Below, in pieces: positions 25,726 to 34,785 of a stretch of 64,000 nt of DNA. The notes under the pieces are model-generated. The model made no database searches. It saw nothing but the letters and a program-made list of their open reading frames with translations, and was not told the DNA's origin. Position 1 is the first letter of the stretch; every line of letters begins with the position of its first letter. Where the stretch lies: contig JAODAQ010000037.1 of NCBI GenBank assembly GCA_025463515.1, positions 46,568 to 110,567 on the forward strand, given 5' to 3'. Origin of the DNA: Rhodoglobus sp. GTDB lineage: Bacteria; Actinomycetota; Actinomycetes; Actinomycetales; Microbacteriaceae. A program made the translations under genes and the position numbers.

Positions 25726-27468
25726 GTGCCCCACTTCACCATCGGCGAGCAAGACTTCCAGCTCGACGGACAGCGGTTCCAGATCCTGTCCGGCGCGCTC
25801 CACTACTTCCGCGTGCATCCGGACCACTGGGCCGACCGCATCCACAAGGCGCGGCTCATGGGCCTGAACACCATTGAGACCTATGTGCCGTGGAATGCCC
25901 ACGCGACGACCGCCGACAGCTGGGTCGAGGATGCCGGACTCGACCTGGGTCGCTTCCTCGACCTCGTCGCCGCCGAGGGCATGCAGGCCATTGTCCGGCC
26001 GGGCCCCTACATCTGCGCCGAGTGGGACAACGGCGGACTCCCGGCCTGGCTCTTCCGCGACCAGAGCGTGGGCGTGCGCCGGCTCGAGCCGCAGTACCTT
26101 GCCGCGGTGACCGACTACCTCCGCCGGGTGTACCGGATCGTCGCACCGCGGCAGGTGGACAACGGCGGCCCCGTCATCCTCGTGCAGATCGAGAACGAGT
26201 ACGGCGCCTACGGATCGGACCAGGCGTACCTCGCCGAGCTCATCCGGGTGACCCGGGAGGCGGGCATCGTCGTGCCCTTGGTCTCGGTGGACCAGCCCGT
26301 CGACCAGATGCTGCGGGACGGCAGCACCGAGGGGCTGCACAAGACCGCGTCCTTCGGGTCGAACGCCGTCGAGCGGCTCACCGTGCTGCGCAAGCACCAG
26401 CCCACCGGCCCCCTCATGTGCATGGAGTTCTGGGACGGCTGGTTCGACGACTGGGGCGGCCACCACCACACCACCGATGCTGCGGCGACCGCTGCCGAGC
26501 TCGACGCGATCCTGTCCCGCGGCGGATCGGTGAACATCTACATGTTCCACGGCGGCACGAACTTCGGCCTCACCAACGGGGCGAACGACAAGGGGCGCTA
26601 CCTGCCGATCACCACGTCCTACGACTACGACGCCCCGCTCGACGAGGCCGGCCGGCCCACCGCGAAGTACTTCGCCTTCCGGGAGGTGCTGTCCCGGTAC
26701 GCGGAGCTGCCCGCCGAGGCCGTCGAGCCGGGCTCCCCCGCCCCCGAGTTCGAGGTCGCGCTGACCGAGAGCGCGCCACTGCTCGGCCTGGAGGACCTCG
26801 TGTCCGCGACATCCGAGCACGACAATCTGCCCACGCTCGACGACCTCGAGCACTACCGCGGAGCGGCGGTCTTCAGCACCCGCGTGAGCACGGGCGCGGC
26901 ATCCGTGCTGCGCTTCGGGGAGGTCAGGGACCGGGCCTGGGTCTTCGCGGACGGGCGCCCGGTCGGCGTGCTGTCCCGCACCCTCAACGAGAACTCGATA
27001 GTCCTCCCCGCCGAGGTCGCTGAGCTGACCGTCATCGTGGAGGACCAGGGCCGGGTGAGCTACGGCCCGCGCATCGGCGAGCACAAGGGCCTCATCGGCG
27101 AGGCGACTCTGGATGGCACGGCTCTCGCCGGCTGGACCGTGCAGTTGCTCGACCTCGACCTGGCCCCCGGTGCAGCCCTCGTCGGCGGCCCGCCCACCAC
27201 GGCGCCGCTGGTCGCGCGCGGACGGTTCGAGCTAGCCGAGCCTGCCGACCTGTTCCTCGACACGTCTGCGTGGGGCAAGGGCTTCGCCTGGGTCAACGGC
27301 CTCCTGCTCGGGCGCTACTGGCGCAACGGGCCCCAGCACACCCTCTACGTACCGGCACCCGTCACGCGCGCGGGTTCGAACACGGTGACGCTGCTGGAGT
27401 TCGAGTCACTCCGAGAGGCTCGGGCGCGGTTCGTCTCCGAGCCGCTGCTCACGCCGACCGAGCTCTAG
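25726..27468 (+). CDS. GH35 beta-galactosidase, cytoplasmic
   Basis: 580 residues, no signal peptide. GH35 barrel signatures: LSGALHYFRVHPDHW, YVPWNAHA, RPGPYICAEWDNGGLP, the acid/base Glu158 in QIENEYGAYG, the nucleophile Glu234 in CMEFWDGWFDDWG, and FHGGTNFG. C-terminal beta-sandwich domains follow (~340-580), ending with FAWVNGLLLGRYWR. GTG start at 25726. It hydrolyses terminal beta-galactosides from sugar taken up by the importer encoded just upstream; beta-1,6 or beta-1,3 preference cannot be read. Convergent with the second importer across a terminator at 27509. Confidence 0.93.
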   Translation: MPHFTIGEQDFQLDGQRFQILSGALHYFRVHPDHWADRIHKARLMGLNTIETYVPWNAHATTADSWVEDAGLDLGRFLDLVAAEGMQAIVRPGPYICAEWDNGGLPAWLFRDQSVGVRRLEPQYLAAVTDYLRRVYRIVAPRQVDNGGPVILVQIENEYGAYGSDQAYLAELIRVTREAGIVVPLVSVDQPVDQMLRDGSTEGLHKTASFGSNAVERLTVLRKHQPTGPLMCMEFWDGWFDDWGGHHHTTDAAATAAELDAILSRGGSVNIYMFHGGTNFGLTNGANDKGRYLPITTSYDYDAPLDEAGRPTAKYFAFREVLSRYAELPAEAVEPGSPAPEFEVALTESAPLLGLEDLVSATSEHDNLPTLDDLEHYRGAAVFSTRVSTGAASVLRFGEVRDRAWVFADGRPVGVLSRTLNENSIVLPAEVAELTVIVEDQGRVSYGPRIGEHKGLIGEATLDGTALAGWTVQLLDLDLAPGAALVGGPPTTAPLVARGRFELAEPADLFLDTSAWGKGFAWVNGLLLGRYWRNGPQHTLYVPAPVTRAGSNTVTLLEFESLREARARFVSEPLLTPTEL

Positions 27469-27474
27469 CCGGCG

Positions 27475-27504
27475 ACCGAGCGGGCACGGACCGAGCGGGC
27501 ACGG
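27475..27504 (+). repeat. 15-base direct tandem repeat, two copies
   Basis: ACCGAGCGGGCACGG occurs twice head to tail (27475-27489 and 27490-27504) just after the GH35 stop. Its GGGCACGG part recurs in the terminator stem that follows, so it probably arose by slippage next to the hairpin. Confidence 0.6.
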
Positions 27505-27508
27505 AAAA

Positions 27509-27536
27509 GGGGCACGGCGCCTGCGCGCCGTGCCCC
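27509..27536. terminator. bidirectional terminator between the two importer loci
   Basis: Perfect 12-base stem GGGGCACGGCGC / GCGCCGTGCCCC with loop CTGC, in the 76-base gap between the convergent GH35 gene and second binding-protein gene. On the minus strand the stem is followed by CCTTTTCC, a short T-run, so it should act best for the second importer. Confidence 0.75.
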
Positions 27537-27544
27537 CGTCGGGC

Positions 27545-28894
27545 CTACTCGCCGGAGGCGGTGAAACCCTGCTCGTTGCCGTAGGCGATGCTGCCCTCGG
27601 CCCACTTCGCGAGACCCTCATTCAGGTCGCCGTTCGTGGCGTAGGCCTGGCCGACAGTGTCTCCGTAGATGCTGTTGGCGTAGGCCTGGAAGGGAAGGAA
27701 GGTCCATCCCGGCAGGACGTCCTTCGAGCCCTGGACGAGCACGTCGTTGATCTTCTGCCCGCCGAAGTAGTCGCTCTGGTAGCCGAGGAACTCCTTCGAC
27801 TCGAGGTCGGCCAGGGTCGACGGGAAGCCGCCGCCGGCGGCGTGGATCGCCGCGCCCTCGGGTCCGTTGAGGAACTGGAGGAAGCCGTAGGCGAGCGGCT
27901 TGTTCTTGCTCTGGCTGATGACCGCGTCGCCGCCGCCGCCGTTCTCGGAGTTCGCCCCCGCGCCACCGTCGTAGGTGGGGACAGGGGCGACTCGCCACTG
28001 GCCGGCACCGGCCGGTGCTCCGTTCTCGAGGTTGCCGGGCATCCAGGCGCCGATCACGAGGCTCGCGATCGAACCGTCGCCGAGGCGCTTGAACCACTCG
28101 TCACTCCACGCGGGCACGGGCGCCACGAGTCCCTCGGCGAGCATCGTGTTCCACACCTCCGTCCACTTCTGGGTGCCCTCGTCCGATGCGAAGTCGATCT
28201 TCACGTTCTCGCCGTCGGTCGTGTACGGATGCCCGCCCGCCTGCCAGATCATGCTCTCCGTGAAGCCGGCGTCGCCGATGTCGTTGATGATGTAGTGGTC
28301 CGGGTTCGCGGCGTGGATCGCGCGCGCCGCTTCGAGGTACTCGTCCCAGGTCTTCGGCACGTCGAGGCCGAGCCCGTCGAACACGTCCTGGCGGTAGAAC
28401 AGGGCCATGGGGCCGGAGTCCTGCGGGAGGCCGTAGATGCCGCCGTTGATGGCGACGGAGCCCCAGGTTCCGGGCGTGTACTGGTCCTTGAGGGACTCAG
28501 CGCCGAAGCCACTCAGATCCTGCAGGGCGCCCGAGAGCGCGAACTGCGGGAACGCGAAGTACTCGATCTGCGCGACATCCGGCGCACCGCTGCCCGCCTT
28601 GATGGCGTTCTGGAGCTTGGTGTAGTGGTCGTTGCCGGTGCCGACGTTCTCGAGCTTCACATCGACATTGGGGTGCGCCTCCTCGAACGCGGCGACGATG
28701 TCCGTGGCCTGGGGGGCCCAGGTCCAGAACGTGAGCGAGCCGCCCTTCTCCAGTGCGGCGTCGATCTCGGCCTGCGTTGCGGTTGCGCCTTCGTCGTCCG
28801 TGCTGGAACTGGGGGCGCAGGCGGCGAGGCCGCCGAGAAGGGATGCGGCGAGTGCTACGCCCGCAATCCTTCGCGCGGTGCTGTGTCGAATCAT
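27545..28894 (-). CDS. sugar-binding lipoprotein of the second galactoside importer
   Basis: 449 residues. Basic N-terminus MIRHSTARR, hydrophobic segment, lipobox LAAC with Cys near residue 26. The mature sequence follows that of the protein at 24311-25654 block by block (EIDAALEKGGSLTFWTW, GLPQDSGPMALFY, GDTVGQAYA), so the two arose by duplication. Last gene of the operon GH2-permease-permease-binding protein; start ATG 28894 with SD AGGAA. Ligand probably a related but distinct galactoside. Confidence 0.92.
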   Translation of the reverse strand: MIRHSTARRIAGVALAASLLGGLAACAPSSSTDDEGATATQAEIDAALEKGGSLTFWTWAPQATDIVAAFEEAHPNVDVKLENVGTGNDHYTKLQNAIKAGSGAPDVAQIEYFAFPQFALSGALQDLSGFGAESLKDQYTPGTWGSVAINGGIYGLPQDSGPMALFYRQDVFDGLGLDVPKTWDEYLEAARAIHAANPDHYIINDIGDAGFTESMIWQAGGHPYTTDGENVKIDFASDEGTQKWTEVWNTMLAEGLVAPVPAWSDEWFKRLGDGSIASLVIGAWMPGNLENGAPAGAGQWRVAPVPTYDGGAGANSENGGGGDAVISQSKNKPLAYGFLQFLNGPEGAAIHAAGGGFPSTLADLESKEFLGYQSDYFGGQKINDVLVQGSKDVLPGWTFLPFQAYANSIYGDTVGQAYATNGDLNEGLAKWAEGSIAYGNEQGFTASGE

Positions 28895-28974
28895 GGTTCT
28901 TCGTGTTCCTTTCACTGCGTTGTGATGCGATGGGGAGGTTCGAGCGGATGCTCGGGGACTACGGCCTTGCGAAC

Positions 28975-29841
28975 TCACTCCTTGACGCTCCCGGCGGCCA
29001 GGCCTGACTGCCAGAAGCGCTGGAGGAAGAGGAACGCGATGACGATCGGGACGATCGTCAGTAGCGATCCGGTGATCACAAGATTGAAGATGGCCTCGCC
29101 GCCCGCCGTCGACGCCTGTGCATTCCAGGAGTTCAGCCCGACGGTCAGCGGGTACCATGTGGAGTCGCTCAGCATGATGAGCGGCAGGAAGTAGTTGTTC
29201 CACGTCGCGACCACCGTGAACAGCAGGACGGTCACGGCCCCCGGCGCGAGCAGGCGGGCGGACACGAGGAAGAACGTGCGGAACTCGCCGGCCCCGTCGA
29301 TCCGGGCCGCCTCGAGCAGCTCCCCCGGCACGGCATCTGACGCGTAGACCCAGATCAGGTACAGCCCGAACGGGCTGACCAGCGACGGGATGATGATCGA
29401 CCACGGCGTGTTCGTGAGACCCAGCTGGCTGAACATGAGGAAGGTGGGCACCGCGAGCGCCGCACCGGGCACCGCCACCGCGCCGAGGACGACGGCGAAC
29501 ACCGCGCGGCGCCCCGGGAAGCGGAACTTGGCCAGCCCGTAGCCCGCGAGAGTCGCGAGGATCGTCGCCCCGCCGGCACCCGCAATGACGTAGAGCAGCG
29601 TGTTGCCGAACCAGCGCACGAAGACGCCGTCGTTGTAGGTGACGGTCTGCACGATGTTGTCCCACAGCGCGAAGTCTCCCGAGAACCACAGCCCGAAGCT
29701 CGAGAGCAGTGCCGACTGCGTCTTCGTCGAATTGATGACGAGCCACGCGAGGGGCAGGAGCGTGTAGAGCGCCAGCACGGTCATGACGAGGGTCAGCGGT
29801 ACCGAGGGCCCGGTGGCGCCCTTTCGGCGCTGCGCCGTCAT
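28975..29841 (-). CDS. CUT1 permease 2 (MalG-like), second galactoside importer
   Basis: 288 residues, six hydrophobic segments. EAA loop LEAARIDGAGEFRTFFLVSA; C-terminus LFLQRFWQSGLAAGSVKE is almost the same as in the first importer. Overlaps the preceding permease by four bases (29838-29841). 80 bases separate it from the binding-protein gene, with no strong hairpin seen. Confidence 0.92.
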   Translation of the reverse strand: MTAQRRKGATGPSVPLTLVMTVLALYTLLPLAWLVINSTKTQSALLSSFGLWFSGDFALWDNIVQTVTYNDGVFVRWFGNTLLYVIAGAGGATILATLAGYGLAKFRFPGRRAVFAVVLGAVAVPGAALAVPTFLMFSQLGLTNTPWSIIIPSLVSPFGLYLIWVYASDAVPGELLEAARIDGAGEFRTFFLVSARLLAPGAVTVLLFTVVATWNNYFLPLIMLSDSTWYPLTVGLNSWNAQASTAGGEAIFNLVITGSLLTIVPIVIAFLFLQRFWQSGLAAGSVKE

Positions 29842-30752
29842 CGGGCCTGCTCCTTGCGCGACCCGGTGAGCTGCACGACGTAGGCGATGACCATCGTCGC
29901 GATGCCCATGATGATGGCCACCGCTGCGGCGTAGTTGAACTGCTGGCCCGCGAACGACAGGTTGTACGCGTACATATTGGGGGTGAAGTAGGTGCTGATC
30001 GCGTTGGGTGCGAGCGGCTTGAGGATGTTGGGCTCGTTGAAGAGCTGGAAGCTGCCGATGACGGAGAAGATCGACGCGATGACGATGGCGCCCCTGATCG
30101 CGGGGAGCTTGATGTCGGTGACGACGCGGAACTGCCCGGCGCCGTCGAGCGCCGCCGCTTCGTACAGGTCGCCCGGGATGACCCGGAGCGCGGAGTAGAA
30201 GATCAGCATGTTGTAGCCGATGAACTCCCAGGTCACGATGTTGCCGATCGCCGCGAGGATCCAGCTGTGGGAGAGCGGAGCCGGAAGCTCGAGGTGCAGC
30301 AGGTCGTTCAGGTTGCCGATGAGGCCGAAGCGGGTGCCGAAGATGAAGCCCCACATCAGGGTGGCGACCACTGCGGGAACGGCGTAGGGGAGAAAGAGCG
30401 AGACTCGGAAGAACGCGGCGAACCGGAGGCGGCCGCTGTCGATGGCGAGCGCCGCGGCGAGCGCCAGCAGGAGCATGATCGGCACCTGGACGAGCAGGAA
30501 GAACAGCACGCGGCCGAACGAGTCCCAGAACTTCGGATCGACGAGGGCGCGGCCGTAGTTCTCCAGGCCGACGAAGCTCGTGCCGCCGATGAGCTGCTCG
30601 CGGAAGAGGCTGAGGTAGATCGAGTAGAGCACCGGGGCGACGAGCACGAGGAGGAAGACCGCCATGAACGGGGCGACGAAAGCCCACCCCACCCAGCGGC
30701 GGCGGTCGGGCCGGGCCGGGGGCGCAGTCGGCGCAGGAGACTTCGGTGTCAT
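29838..30752 (-). CDS. CUT1 permease 1 (MalF-like), second galactoside importer
   Basis: 304 residues. Pro-rich cytoplasmic N-terminus, six hydrophobic segments, EAA loop YEAAALDGAGQFRVVTDIKLP and blocks shared with the first importer's permease (AYNLSFAGQQ, IGSFQLFNEPNILK). ATG at 30752 with SD AAGGAAG. A good promoter and an AT-rich island lie just upstream (30778-30807), so importer transcription need not depend on the GH2 gene 60 bases further upstream. Confidence 0.92.
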   Translation of the reverse strand: MTPKSPAPTAPPARPDRRRWVGWAFVAPFMAVFLLVLVAPVLYSIYLSLFREQLIGGTSFVGLENYGRALVDPKFWDSFGRVLFFLLVQVPIMLLLALAAALAIDSGRLRFAAFFRVSLFLPYAVPAVVATLMWGFIFGTRFGLIGNLNDLLHLELPAPLSHSWILAAIGNIVTWEFIGYNMLIFYSALRVIPGDLYEAAALDGAGQFRVVTDIKLPAIRGAIVIASIFSVIGSFQLFNEPNILKPLAPNAISTYFTPNMYAYNLSFAGQQFNYAAAVAIIMGIATMVIAYVVQLTGSRKEQAR

Positions 30753-30777
30753 GGGGCTTCCTTGTCGGGGTGGAACG

Positions 30778-30807
30778 AATTTAGCATATTTTATGATTAG
30801 TTGACAA
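30778..30807 (-). promoter_or_regulatory. promoter with AT-rich island, second importer
   Basis: Minus strand: TTGTCA (complement of 30802-30807), 18-base spacer, TAAATT (complement of 30778-30783). The spacer contains AT-rich GCATATTTTATGATTAG (plus strand, 30784-30800) which closely resembles the island at 36736-36756 (both end ATGATTA). Candidate binding site for the GntR/FadR protein encoded at 34026. Confidence 0.55.
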
Positions 30808-30813
30808 AGACCG

Positions 30814-33800
30814 TCAGAACCGCAGGTCAAACGACCCTTTCGCGTGGATTCGAGCCCCCGCCGCGACCTCCGCCGGGTCGACCCAGTCGAATGATCCGGT
30901 GTACGGGTAGTGGCGCTCCGCCAGGACGTTGAGCACCGTCTCCGGCGCGGGACGGAAGACCTCGAAGGCCCGCACTCGCGCGGCGGCCCCGCGCGACCAG
31001 GGGTGGTGCATCCCGGTCAGGGTCACGCACAACTCGTGCTCGGTATCGGAGAGCCCGCTCGCGGTGAAGAACGTGTGGCCCGCACAGTCGACGGGCGAGA
31101 AGAGGTCGACCGCAGGCGCGACCACCACGCCGTCGACGCTCACGCTGACGATGCCGAGGTCGGGGCCGAGCGCACCGAGGCAGTCGATGCTCTCGCCGCT
31201 GAACGCCACGGTCAGTGACGACCCCGGCTCCTCCGCCCGGAAGTCGAACACTCCATTGCCGCCCTGGTTGAGGCCGCCCGCCACTTCGCGGAGCTGCCAG
31301 TCCCCCGCACGGCGCACGGCCGGGGCGTCCGGCTCGAGCACGGCCCGGCGCGGCGAGAGGCGGGTGGCGAGCGGCGACCGGGCGACGAGCGTGAGGCCCG
31401 CGCCCGTGGCATCCGTCACCGCCTGCGTGCGGACGTGGGAGCGGCCGGCGCGGAAGTCCCGGCTCCAGCGGTCTGCGAACGAGGCGTCGATCGCACCCGA
31501 GTCGACCGTCATCCAGAGCGCCGGGCCCTCGCCCAGAACGCGCGGGTCGGGTGCCGCATCGCGCGAGGCCGTGCCCCGGTGCCTGCCGAGGTAGGCGGCG
31601 TCCGTGAGGGCGAGCGGCGGCGCGCTCTCCCACTGCGTCCACGCGGCCTCCGAGGTCAGGGGCACCGCGACGCCGGCCTCCTGCACCCTCCCGGCGACCG
31701 GCCCGTCGAGTTCAAAATCGACCCGGATGCCGCACTCCCGGATCACGAGTCCGAGCCGTAGCTCGAACCCGCCTGCCCGGCCCGTCGACGTGACCGTCAC
31801 CTGGTCGTCGGCCGCATGCCAGGCGAACCCCGTGGACCGCCACTCCCCGAGCACTCGCTCGTCGACCTGCGGCTCGATCGGCCCGGTGATGACGGCGCCC
31901 CCGTTGGCGCTGCACTCGATGAGCCGACCCGTCGTCGAGTCCAGTCTGACCACGAAGGTGCCGTCGCCATTGGCGACCACCAGCTGCCCCTCCCCCTCGG
32001 TCGCGGAGAGGGCGGTCGTGCCGAGCACCGGGGCCGTGCCCGCGGGCGCGATCAGTGCGCGCTCGTCGACCACGCGCCCGTCGGGGGCGATCACCCGCAG
32101 CTCGAGGTTGCCCGTCCCGGCCGGGACGACCACGGCGCCCTCCCGGCCGGGAGCAATGTCGAGCCCGGCAATCACGCCGCTCGCGCCGCTGTCAGGGCGG
32201 CGCCACTCGAAGCGGTAGTCCGCAAGGCCCTGGGTCCGAAGGTGGTTGACGACCGGCACCCGGAGCGAGTCGCCGTGCTGGGCGGCCCGGTCGACGTCGA
32301 GGCGGACGGGGCTGTAGGCGGCGCGCATCCCCCACCACTCGGGCTTTCGGCGGCGCCAGATGTCGATGATGCCCCACGGCCCGAAGCCACGAGTGCCCTC
32401 GGGCAGCAAGAACTGCTCGTCGACGCCCGACCACACTGCGAGGCCGGCACCGCCCTCCGAGGCGCGCAGCCGCACCATGAAGTCGTCGAGCGTGCGCGCC
32501 CAGTCCGCGTGGACGCCCGGGTCGCGGCGCAGCGCGGCCGACTGGTACACCGGCAGGTGGACGATCTCGTCGTGAAGCACGGGCTTGGCAGCGGAGCCGG
32601 GGTCGCTGCCGTAGGCGGGATAGTGCGAGCTCAGGATGTGCTCGGGCCCGCCCTCGAAGCTCATGATGACCGGGCGGGTGGGGTCGGACGCTGCGACCTG
32701 GTCGAAGGAGCGCCGGAAGTTCTCGCCCCACGTGCTCTCGTTGCCGATCGACCAGATGACGACACTCGCGTGGTTGCGATGGAGCTCGACCATCTCGGCG
32801 AGCGGGCCCAGGTACTCCTCGGCGAACCGCGGCTCGTCCTGCGTCGCCGGCCAGCCGAACTGGCCGGCCCAGCAGACGCCGTTCTCCACCTCGACGAGGA
32901 TGCCCAGCTCGTCGGCGGCCTCGAGGAGCTCGGGCGGCGGCGGGTAGTGCGAGGTCCGCACGAAGTTGATGTTCGCGTCGCGGAAGAGCTCGAGGTCGCG
33001 CCGCTCGAGGCTCCCGTCGCTCGCCCGGCCGAGGCGGGGGTGCAGGTCGTGCCGGTTGATGCCCCGCAGCAGCACCGGCTGGTCGTTCAGCAACAGGCGG
33101 TTGCCCTCGACCCGCACCGACCGGAACCCGACCCGGCGGGTGTAGCGCACCTCGCGCTCGCCGCGCAGCACGGCCGAGAGGGCATAGAGCCGGGGGCTCT
33201 CGTCGCTCCACAACTGCAGGTCGCGGAGCGGGAACTCCAGCTGGTAGCTGCCCGATCCCGGAATCGGCACGACGTGGTCGTCCCAGCCGGACACCGGGCC
33301 GCCATCCGGATCCCGCAGCTCGAGGTGGAGCTCCGCGTCGCCGCCGACGGCGTCGAAGTCGAGGTGAAGGCGCCCGCGCCCGCTCGCCGCGTCCTCGATG
33401 GGGGTGCTGATGTGGAGCCGCGCGAGGTGGTCCGGCGGCAGCACGACGAGCGACACGGGCCGCAGGATGCCGCCGATCGGGTGGAACGCGTAGTGCGAGG
33501 CCGTCGACACCGAGTCCGACCGGTCGGTCACACCCACGACGATGCGGTTCGACCCCGGCGCGAGGCGGTCGGCAATCTCGAACTCGAACCGCGTGAAGCC
33601 GCCCACGTGCTCGCCCACGGGTTCGCCGTTGACCCACACCCGAGCGGCGCTGTAGACGCCGTCGAAGCGGAGGACGACTCGGTCCCCGGGCTCGCGCACG
33701 GGGTCCGCCAGGTCGAGGCGGTAGGCGAACTCCGAGTCGAAGGCCACGTCGAACCCCTGCATGGCCGGCTCCCCCGGAACAGCGACCGGATGCCACGTGC

Positions 33801-33951
33801 CGGCGTCGGAGCGGGCATCCCACGGTGCCCCGCCCGGCGCCAGGTTCAACTGCCAGCCCTCGTCGAGGCTGATCACCCGAGCCGAGCCCGGCGCCCCGGG
33901 ATCAGGAGTCGGAACGAGCGGGACCCGGATGGGAGACTGGCGAACGGCCAT
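30814..33951 (-). CDS. GH2 beta-galactosidase, LacZ-like, cytoplasmic
   Basis: 1045 residues, typical of long GH2 enzymes, no signal peptide. Sugar-binding domain ~60-180 (RFDGVYSAARVWVNGEPVGEH), immunoglobulin-like domain ~180-280, barrel ~285-600 with LLRGINRHDLHP, NFVRTSHYPPPPE and acid/base Glu405 in VIWSIGNEST. The nucleophile is probably Glu462 in KPVLHDEIVH; this region differs from E. coli LacZ, so the assignment is tentative. The C-terminal ~440 residues form beta domains. First gene before the second importer and divergent from the GntR regulator, so it probably cleaves the sugar brought in by that importer. Confidence 0.88.
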   Translation of the reverse strand: MAVRQSPIRVPLVPTPDPGAPGSARVISLDEGWQLNLAPGGAPWDARSDAGTWHPVAVPGEPAMQGFDVAFDSEFAYRLDLADPVREPGDRVVLRFDGVYSAARVWVNGEPVGEHVGGFTRFEFEIADRLAPGSNRIVVGVTDRSDSVSTASHYAFHPIGGILRPVSLVVLPPDHLARLHISTPIEDAASGRGRLHLDFDAVGGDAELHLELRDPDGGPVSGWDDHVVPIPGSGSYQLEFPLRDLQLWSDESPRLYALSAVLRGEREVRYTRRVGFRSVRVEGNRLLLNDQPVLLRGINRHDLHPRLGRASDGSLERRDLELFRDANINFVRTSHYPPPPELLEAADELGILVEVENGVCWAGQFGWPATQDEPRFAEEYLGPLAEMVELHRNHASVVIWSIGNESTWGENFRRSFDQVAASDPTRPVIMSFEGGPEHILSSHYPAYGSDPGSAAKPVLHDEIVHLPVYQSAALRRDPGVHADWARTLDDFMVRLRASEGGAGLAVWSGVDEQFLLPEGTRGFGPWGIIDIWRRRKPEWWGMRAAYSPVRLDVDRAAQHGDSLRVPVVNHLRTQGLADYRFEWRRPDSGASGVIAGLDIAPGREGAVVVPAGTGNLELRVIAPDGRVVDERALIAPAGTAPVLGTTALSATEGEGQLVVANGDGTFVVRLDSTTGRLIECSANGGAVITGPIEPQVDERVLGEWRSTGFAWHAADDQVTVTSTGRAGGFELRLGLVIRECGIRVDFELDGPVAGRVQEAGVAVPLTSEAAWTQWESAPPLALTDAAYLGRHRGTASRDAAPDPRVLGEGPALWMTVDSGAIDASFADRWSRDFRAGRSHVRTQAVTDATGAGLTLVARSPLATRLSPRRAVLEPDAPAVRRAGDWQLREVAGGLNQGGNGVFDFRAEEPGSSLTVAFSGESIDCLGALGPDLGIVSVSVDGVVVAPAVDLFSPVDCAGHTFFTASGLSDTEHELCVTLTGMHHPWSRGAAARVRAFEVFRPAPETVLNVLAERHYPYTGSFDWVDPAEVAAGARIHAKGSFDLRF

Positions 33952-33979
33952 GAGGGCAACTCCATTAGTGTGCTTATTA

Positions 33980-33996
33980 CGAGTCGAATCGACTCG
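33980..33996. promoter_or_regulatory. 17-base perfect palindrome between GH2 and GntR genes
   Basis: CGAGTCGA-A-TCGACTCG, eight-base arms around a single base, centred in the 74-base gap between divergent starts 33951 and 34026. On the minus strand it lies just upstream of TAATAA (complement of 33974-33979), a possible -10 for the GH2 gene. Its position would let one protein block both promoters. Confidence 0.6.
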
Positions 33997-34001
33997 ACGG
34001 A

Positions 34002-34015
34002 ATAATACTATTTTT
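34002..34015. promoter_or_regulatory. AT-rich island, GntR gene promoter
   Basis: ATAATACTATTTTT in a strongly GC-rich setting, 10 bases before the GTG start of the GntR gene. It contains a usable -10 (TAATAC or TACTAT) and resembles the islands at 39503 (ATAATACTTTTATAA) and 40334 (ATAATATTACTTTT). Confidence 0.5.
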
Positions 34016-34025
34016 AGGGGTCTGT

Positions 34026-34739
34026 GTGACCACACTCAGCGGCCGAGGTCTTCACGGCCAAGTAGTCAACTCACTGGGCGCGCGGATCGTGCAGGGCGAC
34101 TTCGCAGTCGGAGCGCTGCTCGACCCCGACAAGTTCATGGAGGAGTTCGAGGTCAGCCGGACGGTCATCCGGGAATCGCTCAAGGTGCTGACGGCGAAGG
34201 GGCTCGTTGACGCGCGGCCGAAGCTGGGCACCACCGTCGCCCCCCGCTCGCAGTGGCAGCTCCTCGACGTGGACGTCATGCGGTGGCGCACGGTCGACCG
34301 GCTCGACGCGCGCCTCGTGACCGAGCTGGACGAAGTGCGGGCGGTCTTCGAGCCGGCGGCCGCCGCCATGGCCGCGGAGCACCGGACGCCCGAGCAGCTG
34401 GAGACGATGGCTGCCGCCCTCGTGCGGCTCGAGCAGGCCGCGAAGCTGCGCGATGAGCGCGAGCAGGTCGAGAGCGACGTCGCGTTCCACCTGGCAGTGC
34501 TCGCCGCGTGCGGCAACGAGCTGCTCCACCGGTTCGAGGTGGTCCTCGCACCCGCGCTCTACGCGCGCCACGAGCTCGCGACACGGCACGCCATCTCGGA
34601 CGAGTTCATCGCCCAGCACCGAATCGTCTACGACGCAATCGAGCGGGGGGATGCCCCGGCGGCGCGGCAGGCGACCGAGGAGCTCGTCGCCAAGTCCGCC
34701 GAGGAGATCGCCGGCATCCTCGGGGCGGATCAGGCCTGA
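34026..34739 (+). CDS. GntR-family regulator, FadR/FCD type
   Basis: 237 residues. The winged HTH is at ~8-70 (HGQVVNSLGARIVQGDFAVG, MEEFEVSRTVIRESLKVL, KGLVDARPKLGTTV). The FCD all-helical ligand domain follows, with metal/ligand residues such as Asp in ESDVAFHLAVL and His in FIAQHRIVYDAIE. FCD regulators respond to sugar acids and other carboxylates; among its neighbours are galactonate-pathway genes, so galactonate or its 2-keto-3-deoxy derivative is a reasonable inducer. GTG start at 34026 with SD AGGGG. Divergent from the GH2 gene; convergent with the GH30 gene over a terminator. Confidence 0.9.
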   Translation: MTTLSGRGLHGQVVNSLGARIVQGDFAVGALLDPDKFMEEFEVSRTVIRESLKVLTAKGLVDARPKLGTTVAPRSQWQLLDVDVMRWRTVDRLDARLVTELDEVRAVFEPAAAAMAAEHRTPEQLETMAAALVRLEQAAKLRDEREQVESDVAFHLAVLAACGNELLHRFEVVLAPALYARHELATRHAISDEFIAQHRIVYDAIERGDAPAARQATEELVAKSAEEIAGILGADQA

Positions 34740-34745
34740 CGACCA

Positions 34746-34778
34746 CGAGCCGCACCGAGAGGCTCCCGGTGCGGCTCG
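34746..34778. terminator. bidirectional terminator between GntR and GH30 genes
   Basis: Perfect 12-base stem CGAGCCGCACCG / CGGTGCGGCTCG with a nine-base loop, filling most of the 46-base gap between convergent stops at 34739 and 34786. No long T-run. Confidence 0.7.
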
Positions 34779-34785
34779 CGATCGA

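Noticed and set aside
27475..27504. Tandem 15-base repeat as a possible CRISPR or attachment site
   Set aside because: Only two copies, no spacers, no cas, integrase or tRNA nearby; it looks like slippage beside a terminator.
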